Below are positions 9,159 to 17,244 of a DNA stretch of 64,000 nt, piece after piece. The stretch spans positions 1 to 64,000 of the forward strand of contig NZ_WVUD01000006.1 in the NCBI RefSeq assembly GCF_009856865.1, read 5' to 3'. Each line of letters opens with the position of its first letter. The stretch's first letter is position 1. Source of the DNA: Solidesulfovibrio aerotolerans (GTDB lineage Bacteria > Desulfobacterota > Desulfovibrionia > Desulfovibrionales > Desulfovibrionaceae). The notes under the pieces are model-generated. The model was not told where the DNA came from. It saw only the letters and a list, made by a program, of their open reading frames with translations, and searched no databases. The translations under genes were made by a program, and so were the position numbers.

Positions 9159-9204
9159 AACACTCTCCAATCATTTGGGGTTTGTCCCTGAAACTGGTGA
9201 CGTC

Positions 9205-10146
9205 ATGCGTCCGCGTGTTTTTATTTCTGGAGCCTCGGGCTTCATCGGCCGGGCGTGCTGCGCCCGGTTGGTTCAATCCGGCTTTGGGGTCCGAGCCGGC
9301 TTGCGAAAATATTGCCAGTTGGCGGAAGGCGTTGAGCCGGCGATAGTGGGAGATCTGTCTGGCGCCACGCAGTTCAGCGACGCTTTGCGCGGCGTGGACG
9401 TGATCGTCCATCTTGCCTCGCGGGTCCATATGCTGCGCGACACGGCCAGGGATAAACTGCAGGCCTTCCGGCTGGTCAATGTCGAGGGGACATTAACCCT
9501 TGCCCGCCAAGCGGCCTTGGCCGGGGTGAAGCGTTTCGTCTTCATCAGCTCGATCGGCGTTAACGGGACGCAGACCTTTGCTTCCCCGTTTGGTCCCGAC
9601 GACGCGCCGAGGCCAAATTCACCCTATGCCAGATCAAAATTCGAGGCTGAAACCGGCCTGCGAAAGATTGCCGATCAGTCGTCCTTGGAAGTTGTCATCA
9701 TTCGCCCCCCCCTGGTCTATGGTCCAGGCGCACCAGGAAATTTCGGCGTACTCATTCGCTTGCTGCAACGCGGTTGGCCGTTGCCGTTCGGCAGTGTCCG
9801 CAACAAACGCAGTTATGTTTTCCTGGACAATCTCGTGGATCTGATCGCCACCTGCGTCGTGCATTCGCAGGCAGCCAACGAGACGTTCTTGGTGTCCGAT
9901 GGGGACGACCTCTCTACTCCCGAATTGATGCTGCGCCTGGGCCGGTTTATGGACAGGCCGGCCAAACTTGTGCCTGTGCCGCCGGTGCTGCTGCGGTCCG
10001 GCGCAAGAATCCTTGGCCGGCCGGAAATATATAGCAGGCTCTGCGGCTCCCTGCAGGTCGACATCAGCAAAACCATCAGTCTCCTGCAATGGACGCCGCC
10101 GATCAGTGTGAACGAAGGTTTGCGACGCGCGTCCAGAAGACTCTAA
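9205..10146 (+). CDS. NAD-dependent sugar-nucleotide epimerase/dehydratase (extended SDR)
   Basis: From ATG 9205 the product has 313 residues and begins with the Rossmann motif FISGASGFIGRACCARL. The catalytic triad of extended SDR enzymes appears as SSIGVNG and YARSK(F). It contains RPPLVYGPGAPGNFG, which is common in UDP-sugar 4-epimerase relatives of the WbpV/GalE group. A role in O-antigen or capsule sugar synthesis is likely, with the exact substrate unknown. The start is uncertain: the Shine-Dalgarno site is weak and IS66 debris lies immediately upstream, so the original promoter may have been lost. It sits alone between two IS66 remnants, without the glycosyltransferases that usually accompany such genes. 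Confidence 0.8.
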   Translation: MRPRVFISGASGFIGRACCARLVQSGFGVRAGLRKYCQLAEGVEPAIVGDLSGATQFSDALRGVDVIVHLASRVHMLRDTARDKLQAFRLVNVEGTLTLARQAALAGVKRFVFISSIGVNGTQTFASPFGPDDAPRPNSPYARSKFEAETGLRKIADQSSLEVVIIRPPLVYGPGAPGNFGVLIRLLQRGWPLPFGSVRNKRSYVFLDNLVDLIATCVVHSQAANETFLVSDGDDLSTPELMLRLGRFMDRPAKLVPVPPVLLRSGARILGRPEIYSRLCGSLQVDISKTISLLQWTPPISVNEGLRRASRRL

Positions 10147-10203
10147 CTGCCGGTCTCTTGGGCGGTTGGGCCAAATCCGCTCTTGCCTTCTTGGTCATCA
10201 TAG

Positions 10204-10350
10204 GTAAGCGCCTGACAAGGCGCATCCTGTCAGGTCGAGAGGAAAGCGTCAGAAGCTCAGGCAGAGATGATCAGGGAGCAGGGATCAAGATATTGGGGGA
10301 GGAGGGCCTTGCGTTGGGCATCGGTCGTTGCCGCCGGCAAGTGCTCAAAG
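10204..10350 (-). mobile_element. Second IS66-family right-end remnant
   Basis: The segment begins with GTAAGCGCC, a classical IS66 terminal sequence, and runs through the transposase stop at 10257 into codons for FEHLPAATTDAQRKALLP. It matches the remnant at 8862-9030 in order and spacing. Similarity to that copy breaks sharply at about 10350, where integrase sequence begins. It is therefore a terminal fragment of an IS66 copy joined to unrelated DNA. Confidence 0.65.
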
Positions 10351-10838
10351 ATGCGCCACTCGGCCTTGTCGAAGTCGACTTCCGACCATTTGGCATGGCG
10401 CAGCTCGCCAGGGCGCACGGACAGCATCGGGGCCAGCCGCAGCACGCTCATGGTCACAAAATCGAAGCGGCGAATGGTCCGGTCGGCATGGGAGGCGGTC
10501 CAGTTCTCCTTGAACTTTGAGAACCATTCCCGCGCCACCTTCTCAAAGCTCACGGCGTCGGCGGCGATTCCGGCTTTATCTTCTTTGCGTAGGGCGCTCG
10601 GGCAAATTCCGTTGGCGATGAGCTTTCGGGCGTCGTCGCGTCGCTCTCGGGCGTCCTTGAGGGACACGTCAGGATAGACGCCGAGGGAGATTTTTTTTTC
10701 CTTGCCCCCAAGTCGATACTTGAGACGCCACCACTTGCCCCCAGCAGTGGCAACTTCCAGATAGAGGCCGCCGCCATCGAACAATTTGATGGCGGCGGCT
10801 CCCGGTTTAGCGTTGCGGACAGCGGTATCTGTGAGCAT
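10257..10838 (-). pseudogene. Chimeric, broken P4-type integrase fused to an IS66 transposase tail
   Basis: The N-terminal part (from ATG 10838, MLTDTAVRNAKPG) is the DUF4102-type arm-binding domain of P4-like tyrosine integrases (KISLGVYPDVSLKDARERRD). The core-binding region is cut short after HADRTIRRFD and jumps to a catalytic-domain piece (SVRPGELRHAKWSEVDFDKAEWRI). Then at about 10350 the frame passes into the IS66 TnpC tail (FEHLPAATTDAQ). The catalytic His-x-x-Arg and Tyr are absent, so it cannot recombine DNA. A longer in-frame start at 10916 is possible but adds non-conserved residues. It marks an older integrated island whose integrase was destroyed by deletion and IS66 insertion. 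Confidence 0.75.
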
Positions 10839-10931
10839 GTGGGGCAACTTCTGGCGGAAATTTTCATGTCCAGCCTTGTTGCCCCAATTGTTGCCCCCAG
10901 AGTGGGCGGATGTCACCGGACCTAAAAAGAC

Positions 10932-10959
10932 GAAGCCGGACTATCTCTAGCCCGGCTTC
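10932..10959. repeat. Inverted repeat upstream of the broken integrase
   Basis: GAAGCCGG at 10932-10939 pairs with CCGGCTTC at 10952-10959 around a 12-base loop. It could be a terminator from an earlier neighbour or an old attachment-site structure. The surrounding 10917-11242 contains no gene I can support. Confidence 0.35.
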
Positions 10960-11156
10960 ATGCTGAAATCTTTGGTCTTTTGGACTTTATCGGATCGTGT
11001 TGGAAGGTCTTTTGGGGTGGGGACAACCACATTGGTTCTTTAACATGCTTGTATGTTTTATAAAGATTGATTCTTGTTTTGGCGGTTATACGTAAAGTTA
11101 TACGGTTTTTGAGAGCGCTGGAAAATATTTTCCGACTCCACCTTGTCCGCCATGGG

Positions 11157-11167
11157 CGGGGGGGGGG
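11157..11167. repeat. Run of eleven G residues
   Basis: A homopolymeric G11 tract lies about 75 bases upstream of the decayed nuclease gene. Such tracts slip during replication and are also a common place for sequencing error. Confidence 0.6.
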
Positions 11168-11242
11168 GGCGCTCGACCTCCCCGGCTTGGCATAAGCGCT
11201 TATCTCGCCTGCGCCCGAAACCGATATGCACGAGGACCAGCA

Positions 11243-11715
11243 ATGCCCCGCCACCTGTCCGCACTCCTCTGGCTGGTCCTGACTCCTGGGTCTTCTCCTG
11301 TCCCCGCCTCAAATCCACGCAGTGGACTCCTGGCAGGGGAAGGTGGTGGGTGTCGTGGACGGCGCGACCCTGGGTGGCCAAGTCCGATGGTCAGGTCGAG
11401 CGTGTCAGGCTCTTCGCAATCGGCGTCCCCGCAGCCGGGCAAGCCGCAGCCGATGCGGCGCAAAGGCGGACGGCGTCATGGTGCCGCCAATGGGGGGACG
11501 TGGCCGAAGTCCGGCCGATGGGACATGACCGCGAAGGCCGGGTGGTCGCCCGGGTCCTCGTAGGCCGGGAAGACGTGGCCGAGGTGCTCACGAAGGCTTG
11601 CCTTGCCATTGTGGACATGCGGCGTTGCCGAGAGCAGTTCACCCCGGAATGCGTCTCCTGGAACGCCTGGGAGCTTCAATGTCGAGATGAAAAAAAGGGG
11701 CTCTGGGCACAATGA
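11243..11715 (+). pseudogene. Decayed thermonuclease-like (SNase) gene
   Basis: Three consecutive frame pieces rebuild a secreted staphylococcal-nuclease homologue: a signal-like start (MPRHLSALLWLVL), then LLLSPPQIHAVDSWQGKVVGVVDGATL in a second frame, then DGQVERVRLFAIGVPAAGQ to the end LWAQ in a third. The breaks fall near 11285 and 11371. The Arg of VERVRLF and the Arg of DREGRVVA, at the usual catalytic positions, remain. The position normally occupied by Glu in the CPExGQ motif reads PAAGQ, so activity would be lost even without the frameshifts. It overlaps the following PLD gene by ATGA, showing the pair was once an operon. Confidence 0.7.
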
Positions 11716-12249
11716 CCAGTCAAATCGTAAGGAAGGGCATCCTCGCCGCGCTCCTCTTTGTCCTGCCGGTGTTTCCTTCCTTCGCCTACGACCTGACCCT
11801 CAATGACACCCCCGTCAGCCTGTATTTCAGCCCCAGAGGCGGCGGGCAAAAGGCCATCATTGAGTGCCCTCGGGCAGGCGAAGGAAAGCGTCTACGTCCA
11901 GGCCTACAGCTTCACGAGTGCCCCTCATTGCCAAGGCCCTGGTGGACGCGGCCAAGCGCGGGTGAAGGTCGAAGCCCTTCTGGACAAGAGCCAGCGGAGG
12001 GCGACCTACACAGGGGCGTCCTTCCTGAAAAACGCGGGTATCCCGGTCTACATCGACGTGGCCCACGCCATCGCCCACAACAAGGTCATGGTGGTCGACG
12101 GGCAGACGGTCGTGACGGGGAGCTTCAACTTTACGAAAGCGGCCGAGGAGCGAAACGCCGAGAATCTGCTCATCATTAAGGACAAGGGGCTGGCCCGGCT
12201 TTACATGGAAAACTGGGAGCGGCACAAAGATCATTCGGAGGATTATTGA
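11712..12249 (+). pseudogene. Decayed phospholipase-D-superfamily endonuclease
   Basis: The start at 11712 encodes a signal peptide (ILAALLFVLPVFPSFA) and the opening of a single-domain PLD nuclease (VSLYFSPRGGGQKAII). The frame then breaks. ALGQAKESVYVQAYSFTSAP continues in a second frame, IAKALVDAAKRG in a third, and VKVEALLDKSQ onward returns to the second. The catalytic HKD motif is intact as HNKVMVVDGQTVVTGSFNFT near 12070-12135. Three or more single-base losses make it a pseudogene. Nuc-like secreted PLD nucleases next to thermonucleases occur on mobile elements; the two decayed together here. Confidence 0.75.
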
Positions 12250-12261
12250 GAACCACCATAT

Positions 12262-12423
12262 TTATCTCGCAGGCCCGCTCTTCACCCACGCCGGCCGGGC
12301 ATCTGGCCGCGCTACGCGACCAGCTGTGCTGGCTCCCAGACGGCCAGTGAGCCCTCGTAATCCTTCACCGAGAAGTAACCGAAGCCGCGAATCTCCACGG
12401 CAGCAGTCCCAGTAGGTATGCAG
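12262..12423 (-). pseudogene. IHF/HU-like DNA-binding protein fragment
   Basis: On the minus strand, VEIRGFGYFSVKDYEG matches the beta-arm region of integration host factor or HU. One frame over, LTGRLGASTAGRV and PAWVKSGPAR continue the same alignment to the usual C-terminus. The N-terminal helices are missing and there is a frameshift, so it is a remnant. Such genes are frequent passengers on integrative elements. 12424-12565 shows no other gene. Confidence 0.5.
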
Positions 12424-12565
12424 TTTCAATAGCGGCCGGCTGGTCCTGGCCCAGGACCAGCCGGCCGATACAAGAATATTTCCCGGCGGCTCCAGGCCTC
12501 TCCCCAAGAACTCAGGGGTCGTCGCTGGCTTCGTCGTAACGGCTGTCTGCAAGGGGGGCGGCACC

Positions 12566-14257
12566 TTAGCGCAACAGCAGCACCATGACCAGCCCCCACA
12601 TGGTCAGCAGGGTGTTGCTGATGGCATAGGGCACGGTATAGCCAAGCATGGGGATGGTGCTTTGGGCTGCGTCGTTGACCATGCCGACCGAGGCCGTGCT
12701 GGTGCGCGCCCCGCCGCAGCAGCCAAGGTTTAGGGCCGGGTCGATTTTAAAGACATGCTTGGCGAGAAGCGGGGCCAGGAGCATGGGCACGGCCGTGGCC
12801 ACGGCCCCCCAGAAAAAAAGGCCCCAGCCGGCGGACTTGAGGCCGGCGATAAAGCTTGGTCCCGAGGAGATACCGACCACGGCGATGAAGGTATTAAGGC
12901 CCACGGAATTCATGAACCACAGCGACGGGGCCGGGATGCGACCGAAGGTGGGATGCACCGAGCGCAGCCAGCCGGCCACAAGGCCCAGGATCAGCGCCCC
13001 GCCGGAGGAGGACAGGGTGATGGGGATGCCGGAAACCGGCACCGTGACCGACCCCAGGACGCCGCCCAGGGCAATGGCCAGCCCGACAAAGACCATGTCG
13101 GTCATGTTCGAGGGCCGGTCCTCGTAACCGAGCTGGGCGGCCAGCCGGTCCAGGTGGTTGGTGGTGCCGGACACCTTCAGGATGTCGCCCCGGTAGAGCT
13201 TGGTCTGGGCCAGGATCGGGATGTCGATGCCAGCGGCTCCCCGGGTGATCTTGCGCAGGTGCACTCCCCGGGCAAAGGGTTCCTTGGCCAGATCCAGAAG
13301 CGTGCGACCGTTGACGCTTTTTTTGGTGATAACGAGATGGACCGATTCCAGGGGAATGGACAGCAGTTCACGATCCTCCACTTCCACAGCCAGCTTTTCC
13401 ATGATGCCGACCAGGCTCTCGTGGTGCCCGGACACGGCCACCACGTCCCCGGCCCCAAGAACAGTGTCCGGCGTAAATTCGACGATCCGCCCTCCCTGGC
13501 GCAGCCGCTCCACAAAGACCGGCGGATTGGCCAGCTTTGATTCCACGGCTGCAACCGTCAGCCCGTCCAGGCGGCCGCCTTTTTCGACGGCATAGGCCCG
13601 GGCGTCGATGGCGTGCCAGGCCGAATGGATGCCGCCGGCCGGCGTGCCATGGGACAGTTTGGCCTCGTAGTCCCGGCAGGCCTTGGGCAGGTCGATGCCC
13701 AGGAGCTTGGGTCCGAGAAAGGCCAGAATCCAGCCCGTGCCCAGGGTGCCGAAGAAATAGCAGACCGCATAAGCCACCGGGATTTCCTTCAGCAGGGCCG
13801 ACGCCTTGTCCGGCGGCAGCCCGAGCTTGCCGATGGCGTCTGTGGACAGGCCCATGGCGGCCGAAATGGTCTGCGCCCCGGCGAACAGCCCGGCCCCGAA
13901 ACCGATGTCAAAGCCGCCAAGGCGCACACAGACGTAGGTCACTCCCAGACACAGCAGGCAGATGACCACGGCGAAAAGAGCCTGCGGCCCGCCGTCCGAG
14001 GCCAGCCCGCGCACGAACTGCGGCCCCACGCCGTAGCCGATGGCAAACAGGAACAGGATGAAAAAGACGGCCTTGACGTTCTCCGAGACCGGGATATCGA
14101 GCTGGCCGACCAGGACGCCGGTTAAAAGGACGCCGGTCACAGCACCCAGGCTGAAGTTCTTAAATTTAAGGCCGCCAACCCAATAGCCCAGGCCAAGGGT
14201 CAGGAAGATAGCCAGCTCGCTGTGCTGGCGCAGGGTGGTCACGATCCATTCAAGCAT
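12566..14257 (-). CDS. aspT: AspT-type aspartate/alanine antiporter
   Basis: From ATG 14257 (AGG 6 bases upstream) the protein has 563 residues, close to the 543 of Tetragenococcus AspT. Two blocks of membrane helices, each opening with a GLGYWVGGLKFKNFSLGAV-like segment or its C-terminal counterpart (VGLAIALGGVLGSVTVPVSG), flank a soluble centre. That centre holds two TrkA-C-like domains (about residues 205-375), the AAEx/Asp-Al_Ex architecture. The family exchanges aspartate for alanine across the inner membrane; one net negative charge enters per turnover. It lies 101 bases after aspartate 4-decarboxylase, its classical partner. Other AAEx members carry succinate or other dicarboxylates, but the neighbour makes aspartate the best guess. 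Confidence 0.88.
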   Translation of the reverse strand: MLEWIVTTLRQHSELAIFLTLGLGYWVGGLKFKNFSLGAVTGVLLTGVLVGQLDIPVSENVKAVFFILFLFAIGYGVGPQFVRGLASDGGPQALFAVVICLLCLGVTYVCVRLGGFDIGFGAGLFAGAQTISAAMGLSTDAIGKLGLPPDKASALLKEIPVAYAVCYFFGTLGTGWILAFLGPKLLGIDLPKACRDYEAKLSHGTPAGGIHSAWHAIDARAYAVEKGGRLDGLTVAAVESKLANPPVFVERLRQGGRIVEFTPDTVLGAGDVVAVSGHHESLVGIMEKLAVEVEDRELLSIPLESVHLVITKKSVNGRTLLDLAKEPFARGVHLRKITRGAAGIDIPILAQTKLYRGDILKVSGTTNHLDRLAAQLGYEDRPSNMTDMVFVGLAIALGGVLGSVTVPVSGIPITLSSSGGALILGLVAGWLRSVHPTFGRIPAPSLWFMNSVGLNTFIAVVGISSGPSFIAGLKSAGWGLFFWGAVATAVPMLLAPLLAKHVFKIDPALNLGCCGGARTSTASVGMVNDAAQSTIPMLGYTVPYAISNTLLTMWGLVMVLLLR

Positions 14258-14358
14258 AGAATACCTCATGGGGCGCCTGGGCGGCCGGTTGGCACAATCA
14301 AAGGCGATTGCGCAAACCGGTCGCACGTTGTCGGCAGGGCCGCGTCAATCCGGGCCGG

Positions 14359-15960
14359 TTAGCGGGAAGCGTCCCACTCGGCTTTGTAGTCGGCCAGCAG
14401 CTCGCTGATGGCCTTGCCGATCTTGCCGTATTCCGGCGTGTCCAGGTTGGCCTGGGAGACCCGCACCGACATGGTGGGACCAGCAAACCCGCCGCCGTCC
14501 ATGAGGACCACGTCCTTGTCCGCCGCCAGCCGCCAGACAAAGTCGATGGGTTCGTGGGCGTCGCGCAGCCAGTCGTCGAAGTCCTGGCCGTAGCGGGCTA
14601 CGGCCAGTTTGTGGATGTCGATGGTGGTGTAGTAGCGGGCAAAGGAGTCGTCGGTGTCCGGGGCGGGGATGCCGATGCCGTCAAAAAGCGCTTCGTAGCG
14701 TTCCTTGACCAGTCCCTGGGCCTCCTGCTTGTAGAGGTGAAACTCCGTGTCGAGCAGTTCGGCCAGGGCGAAAAAGACCATCATGGCCTGCTGGGGCGTG
14801 GACAGGCCGGCGGTGTGATTAAGGGCCACGGCCCGGCTGTCGGCCACCAGCCGGTCGATGAGTTTAAGGCCGTCAGGGTTGGTGGCAATGGACTCGTAGC
14901 GTGTATGTAGGGCGGCGCGCTTGTCGGCCGGCAGGGTGGCGATCATGGCGTCAAGGACGTTGTCCTGGTACAGGCCGATGACCCCGAGCCGCCAGCCGGT
15001 GCAGCCGAAATATTTGGAGAAGGAATAGACCAGGATGGTGTTGCGCGGGGCAATGGCGGCCAGGGAGCGGAAGCCGTTGACGAAGGTGCCGTAGACGTCG
15101 TCGGTGAGGATGATGAGATCCTGGCGTTTGGTGCGTACCAGTTCGGCAATGGTTTGCAGGGAGGCTTCGGTGAGGCTCACCGACGGCGGATTGGACGGGT
15201 TGACTAGGAAGAAGGCCTTGACCGCCGGGTCGTGGAGTTTTTCCAGTTCCGCGTCCGGGAACTGCCAGCCCTTTTCCTCGTCCATGGCCACATCCACGCT
15301 GACCAGGCCGTAGTCGGCCAGGGGCGGAATTTCCAGGTAGGGCGAAAAGATGGGGGTGGCGATGGCCAGCTTGTCGCCAGGGTTGAGCAGTCCGTTTTCC
15401 TTAAGCGTATTGAAGATGTAGCTTATGGCCGCCGTGCCGCCTTCGACCAGGAAGAGGTCCATGGTCCCGGCCGGCGGGCGGCTGTCGAACATGGTCTCGT
15501 TGAGATAGGCCTGGATGACTTTTTCGGTCAGGGGCAGCACCCGGTCCGGGGTGGGGTAGTGGTCGCCTATGATGGCGTCGGCCAGTTCGCCCACAAAGGC
15601 GTCGCCGTCAAGAGAGAGCTTTCCGGTGGCGTAGGCGTAGGCATCGGCCAGGAACTGGGCGCCGTTGTGGTCGCCGTGGGCCTGACAAAAGGCCAGCAGG
15701 CGCGCCCCGCTGCCGGCTGCGGCCGGCGCGCCGGCCATGCCCGGCCGGCTCATGACCCGGCGGGCCTCGGCCAGGGCGAAGCTGCCAAACAGGAAATAGG
15801 CCTCGCGCGGGGCGGTGGCGATCCAGTTGGGATTGCCGCGCCCGGCATTAATCATCATTTTTTCATGGGCCGTCTGGGCCAGATCGGCCAGCTTGTTTTT
15901 CAGTTCAAAGGGGCTGAGGCTCTCGTAGCGTTTTTCCTCGTCGCGCTGTCCATCCTGCAT
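14359..15960 (-). CDS. aspD: Aspartate 4-decarboxylase (bifunctional with aspartate aminotransferase)
   Basis: At 533 residues the protein is much longer than AspC aminotransferases (about 400) and equals AspD of Tetragenococcus. Fold-type I PLP residues are visible: NPSNPP near residue 255, TDDVYGTF near 286, and the PLP lysine in YSFSKYFGCTGWR at Lys316. It should convert L-aspartate to L-alanine and CO2 in the cytoplasm, consuming a proton. ATG 15960 has GGAG nine bases upstream. It is in line with asparaginase (93 bases upstream) and AspT (downstream), so the substrate supply and product exit are encoded together. Confidence 0.92.
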   Translation of the reverse strand: MQDGQRDEEKRYESLSPFELKNKLADLAQTAHEKMMINAGRGNPNWIATAPREAYFLFGSFALAEARRVMSRPGMAGAPAAAGSGARLLAFCQAHGDHNGAQFLADAYAYATGKLSLDGDAFVGELADAIIGDHYPTPDRVLPLTEKVIQAYLNETMFDSRPPAGTMDLFLVEGGTAAISYIFNTLKENGLLNPGDKLAIATPIFSPYLEIPPLADYGLVSVDVAMDEEKGWQFPDAELEKLHDPAVKAFFLVNPSNPPSVSLTEASLQTIAELVRTKRQDLIILTDDVYGTFVNGFRSLAAIAPRNTILVYSFSKYFGCTGWRLGVIGLYQDNVLDAMIATLPADKRAALHTRYESIATNPDGLKLIDRLVADSRAVALNHTAGLSTPQQAMMVFFALAELLDTEFHLYKQEAQGLVKERYEALFDGIGIPAPDTDDSFARYYTTIDIHKLAVARYGQDFDDWLRDAHEPIDFVWRLAADKDVVLMDGGGFAGPTMSVRVSQANLDTPEYGKIGKAISELLADYKAEWDASR

Positions 15961-16053
15961 GGGATCATCTCCGTGTCGGGGTTGATTCGTTGGGAGCGAG
16001 GGGAACCTGCCGGTCGATGCGCTGGCCGCCGGGCCGGCGGCACCTTACGGCGC

Positions 16054-17166
16054 TTAAAAAAGAGCCTTGAGTTTGGCTGCGTCCGGGCCGTAGCCGGCCA
16101 GCCCCAGCATGAGGAGCAGGCGGGCTTTTTGCCCTGGCAGATCCCCGGCCAGGATGCAGCCGTCTTTTTCGAGCATCAGGCCGCCGCCCAGGTCGCCGTA
16201 TACCGGCTCCACAGACCCGTAGTAGACCGTGGTGGAAATGACCACGACCACGCCTTTGGACAGGGCGTATTTGACGGCCCCGTAGACGGCTTCGTTGACG
16301 TTGCCGGAGCCGACGCCGTTAATGACAATTCCCTTGGCCCCGTCGTCCACGGCGTGGCGCACGAAGGCACCGTCGTCGCCGGCATAGGTGGCCAGAAAGG
16401 CGACCTTGGGCAGGGTTTCGGGCAGGGGCAAGCGGACCCGGCGCAGCCGGTCGTTAAAGCGCGAGACCGTGCCGCTGGTGATGTAACCCAGATACCCCTT
16501 TTCGCCGGACTCAAAGGTCTGCACATTGGTTGTCTGGGTTTTGCGCACGTCGCGGGCGGAGTTGATGTACCCGTTTAGGGTGACGGTGACGCCCCAGTCG
16601 CGGCTATTGGGTGAGCAGACCTGGAGCACGGCGTTGTACAGGTTGCCTGGGCCGTCAGGAAACGGGCTTGACGCGTCGTTCATGGCCCCTGTGAAGACGA
16701 CGGGCTTATCACTTGTAAGCGTGGCGTCGAGGAAAAACGAGCCTTCGGCCATGGTGTCGGTGCCATGGGTTACGACCACGCCGCCCACCTCGGGCCGGTT
16801 CAGGGCCGCGTCCACGGCCCGACTCAGACCCGCCCAACGCTCCGGAGTCATTTGCGAACTGTCGATATTGGAATAGTTAACCACTTCGATGCGGGCCAGG
16901 GTGGCCAGTCCCGGTACGGCGGCGATGAGATCGTCGCCGGAAACGGTCGGCACCGCCCCGCCCGTTTTGGGGTCGGTCTTTTCCGCAATGGTGCCGCCGG
17001 TCGAAACCACCACCACCAGGGGCAGGGCCTTGGCTCCGTTTTTGGCGGCCGGGGCGGAGCCCTGGGGAGCCGCCGCCCCGGCTGTTATAGCAGCTCCTGG
17101 CCCCAGGGTCAGGGTCAGAAACAGGACCGTCAGGATTGCCAGAATCGGGGTGCGCGCCATGGGCAT
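16054..17166 (-). CDS. ansB: Periplasmic type II L-asparaginase
   Basis: The 370-residue product has a signal peptide (ILAILTVLFLTLTLGPGAAITAGA) and then a complete asparaginase/glutaminase fold. The first catalytic Thr is in STGGTIA (Thr59), the second set in THGTDTMAEG (Thr136, Asp137), and the Lys in DVRKTQTTN (Lys209). It hydrolyses asparagine to aspartate and ammonia in the periplasm. AAGGAG precedes ATG 17166. The place between a porin gene and AspD/AspT suggests that asparagine enters through the outer membrane and is made into aspartate for the exchanger. Confidence 0.93.
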   Translation of the reverse strand: MPMARTPILAILTVLFLTLTLGPGAAITAGAAAPQGSAPAAKNGAKALPLVVVVSTGGTIAEKTDPKTGGAVPTVSGDDLIAAVPGLATLARIEVVNYSNIDSSQMTPERWAGLSRAVDAALNRPEVGGVVVTHGTDTMAEGSFFLDATLTSDKPVVFTGAMNDASSPFPDGPGNLYNAVLQVCSPNSRDWGVTVTLNGYINSARDVRKTQTTNVQTFESGEKGYLGYITSGTVSRFNDRLRRVRLPLPETLPKVAFLATYAGDDGAFVRHAVDDGAKGIVINGVGSGNVNEAVYGAVKYALSKGVVVVISTTVYYGSVEPVYGDLGGGLMLEKDGCILAGDLPGQKARLLLMLGLAGYGPDAAKLKALF

Positions 17167-17244
17167 GGGCCGTCTCCTTGGGTTGCGGGTTGGTCTTAGA
17201 GCCGGGCCGGCCTGTGTTCGCGGCGGGCCGTCCGTCAGGACTTC

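Noticed and set aside
8834-9170. Separate small hypothetical genes
   Set aside because: The three overlapping frames together rebuild the IS66 TnpC C-terminus with frameshifts.
12262-12564. Intact 100-residue gene
   Set aside because: Only the C-terminal part matches IHF/HU, and the beta-arm portion is in another frame; no gene start fits.
14359-15960. Ordinary aspartate aminotransferase (aspC)
   Set aside because: 533 residues with N-terminal extension and AspT neighbour fit aspartate 4-decarboxylase better.
15232-16578. 448-codon plus-strand ORF over AspD and asparaginase
   Set aside because: Antisense to two recognisable enzymes and low in recognisable sequence; codon-bias artefact.
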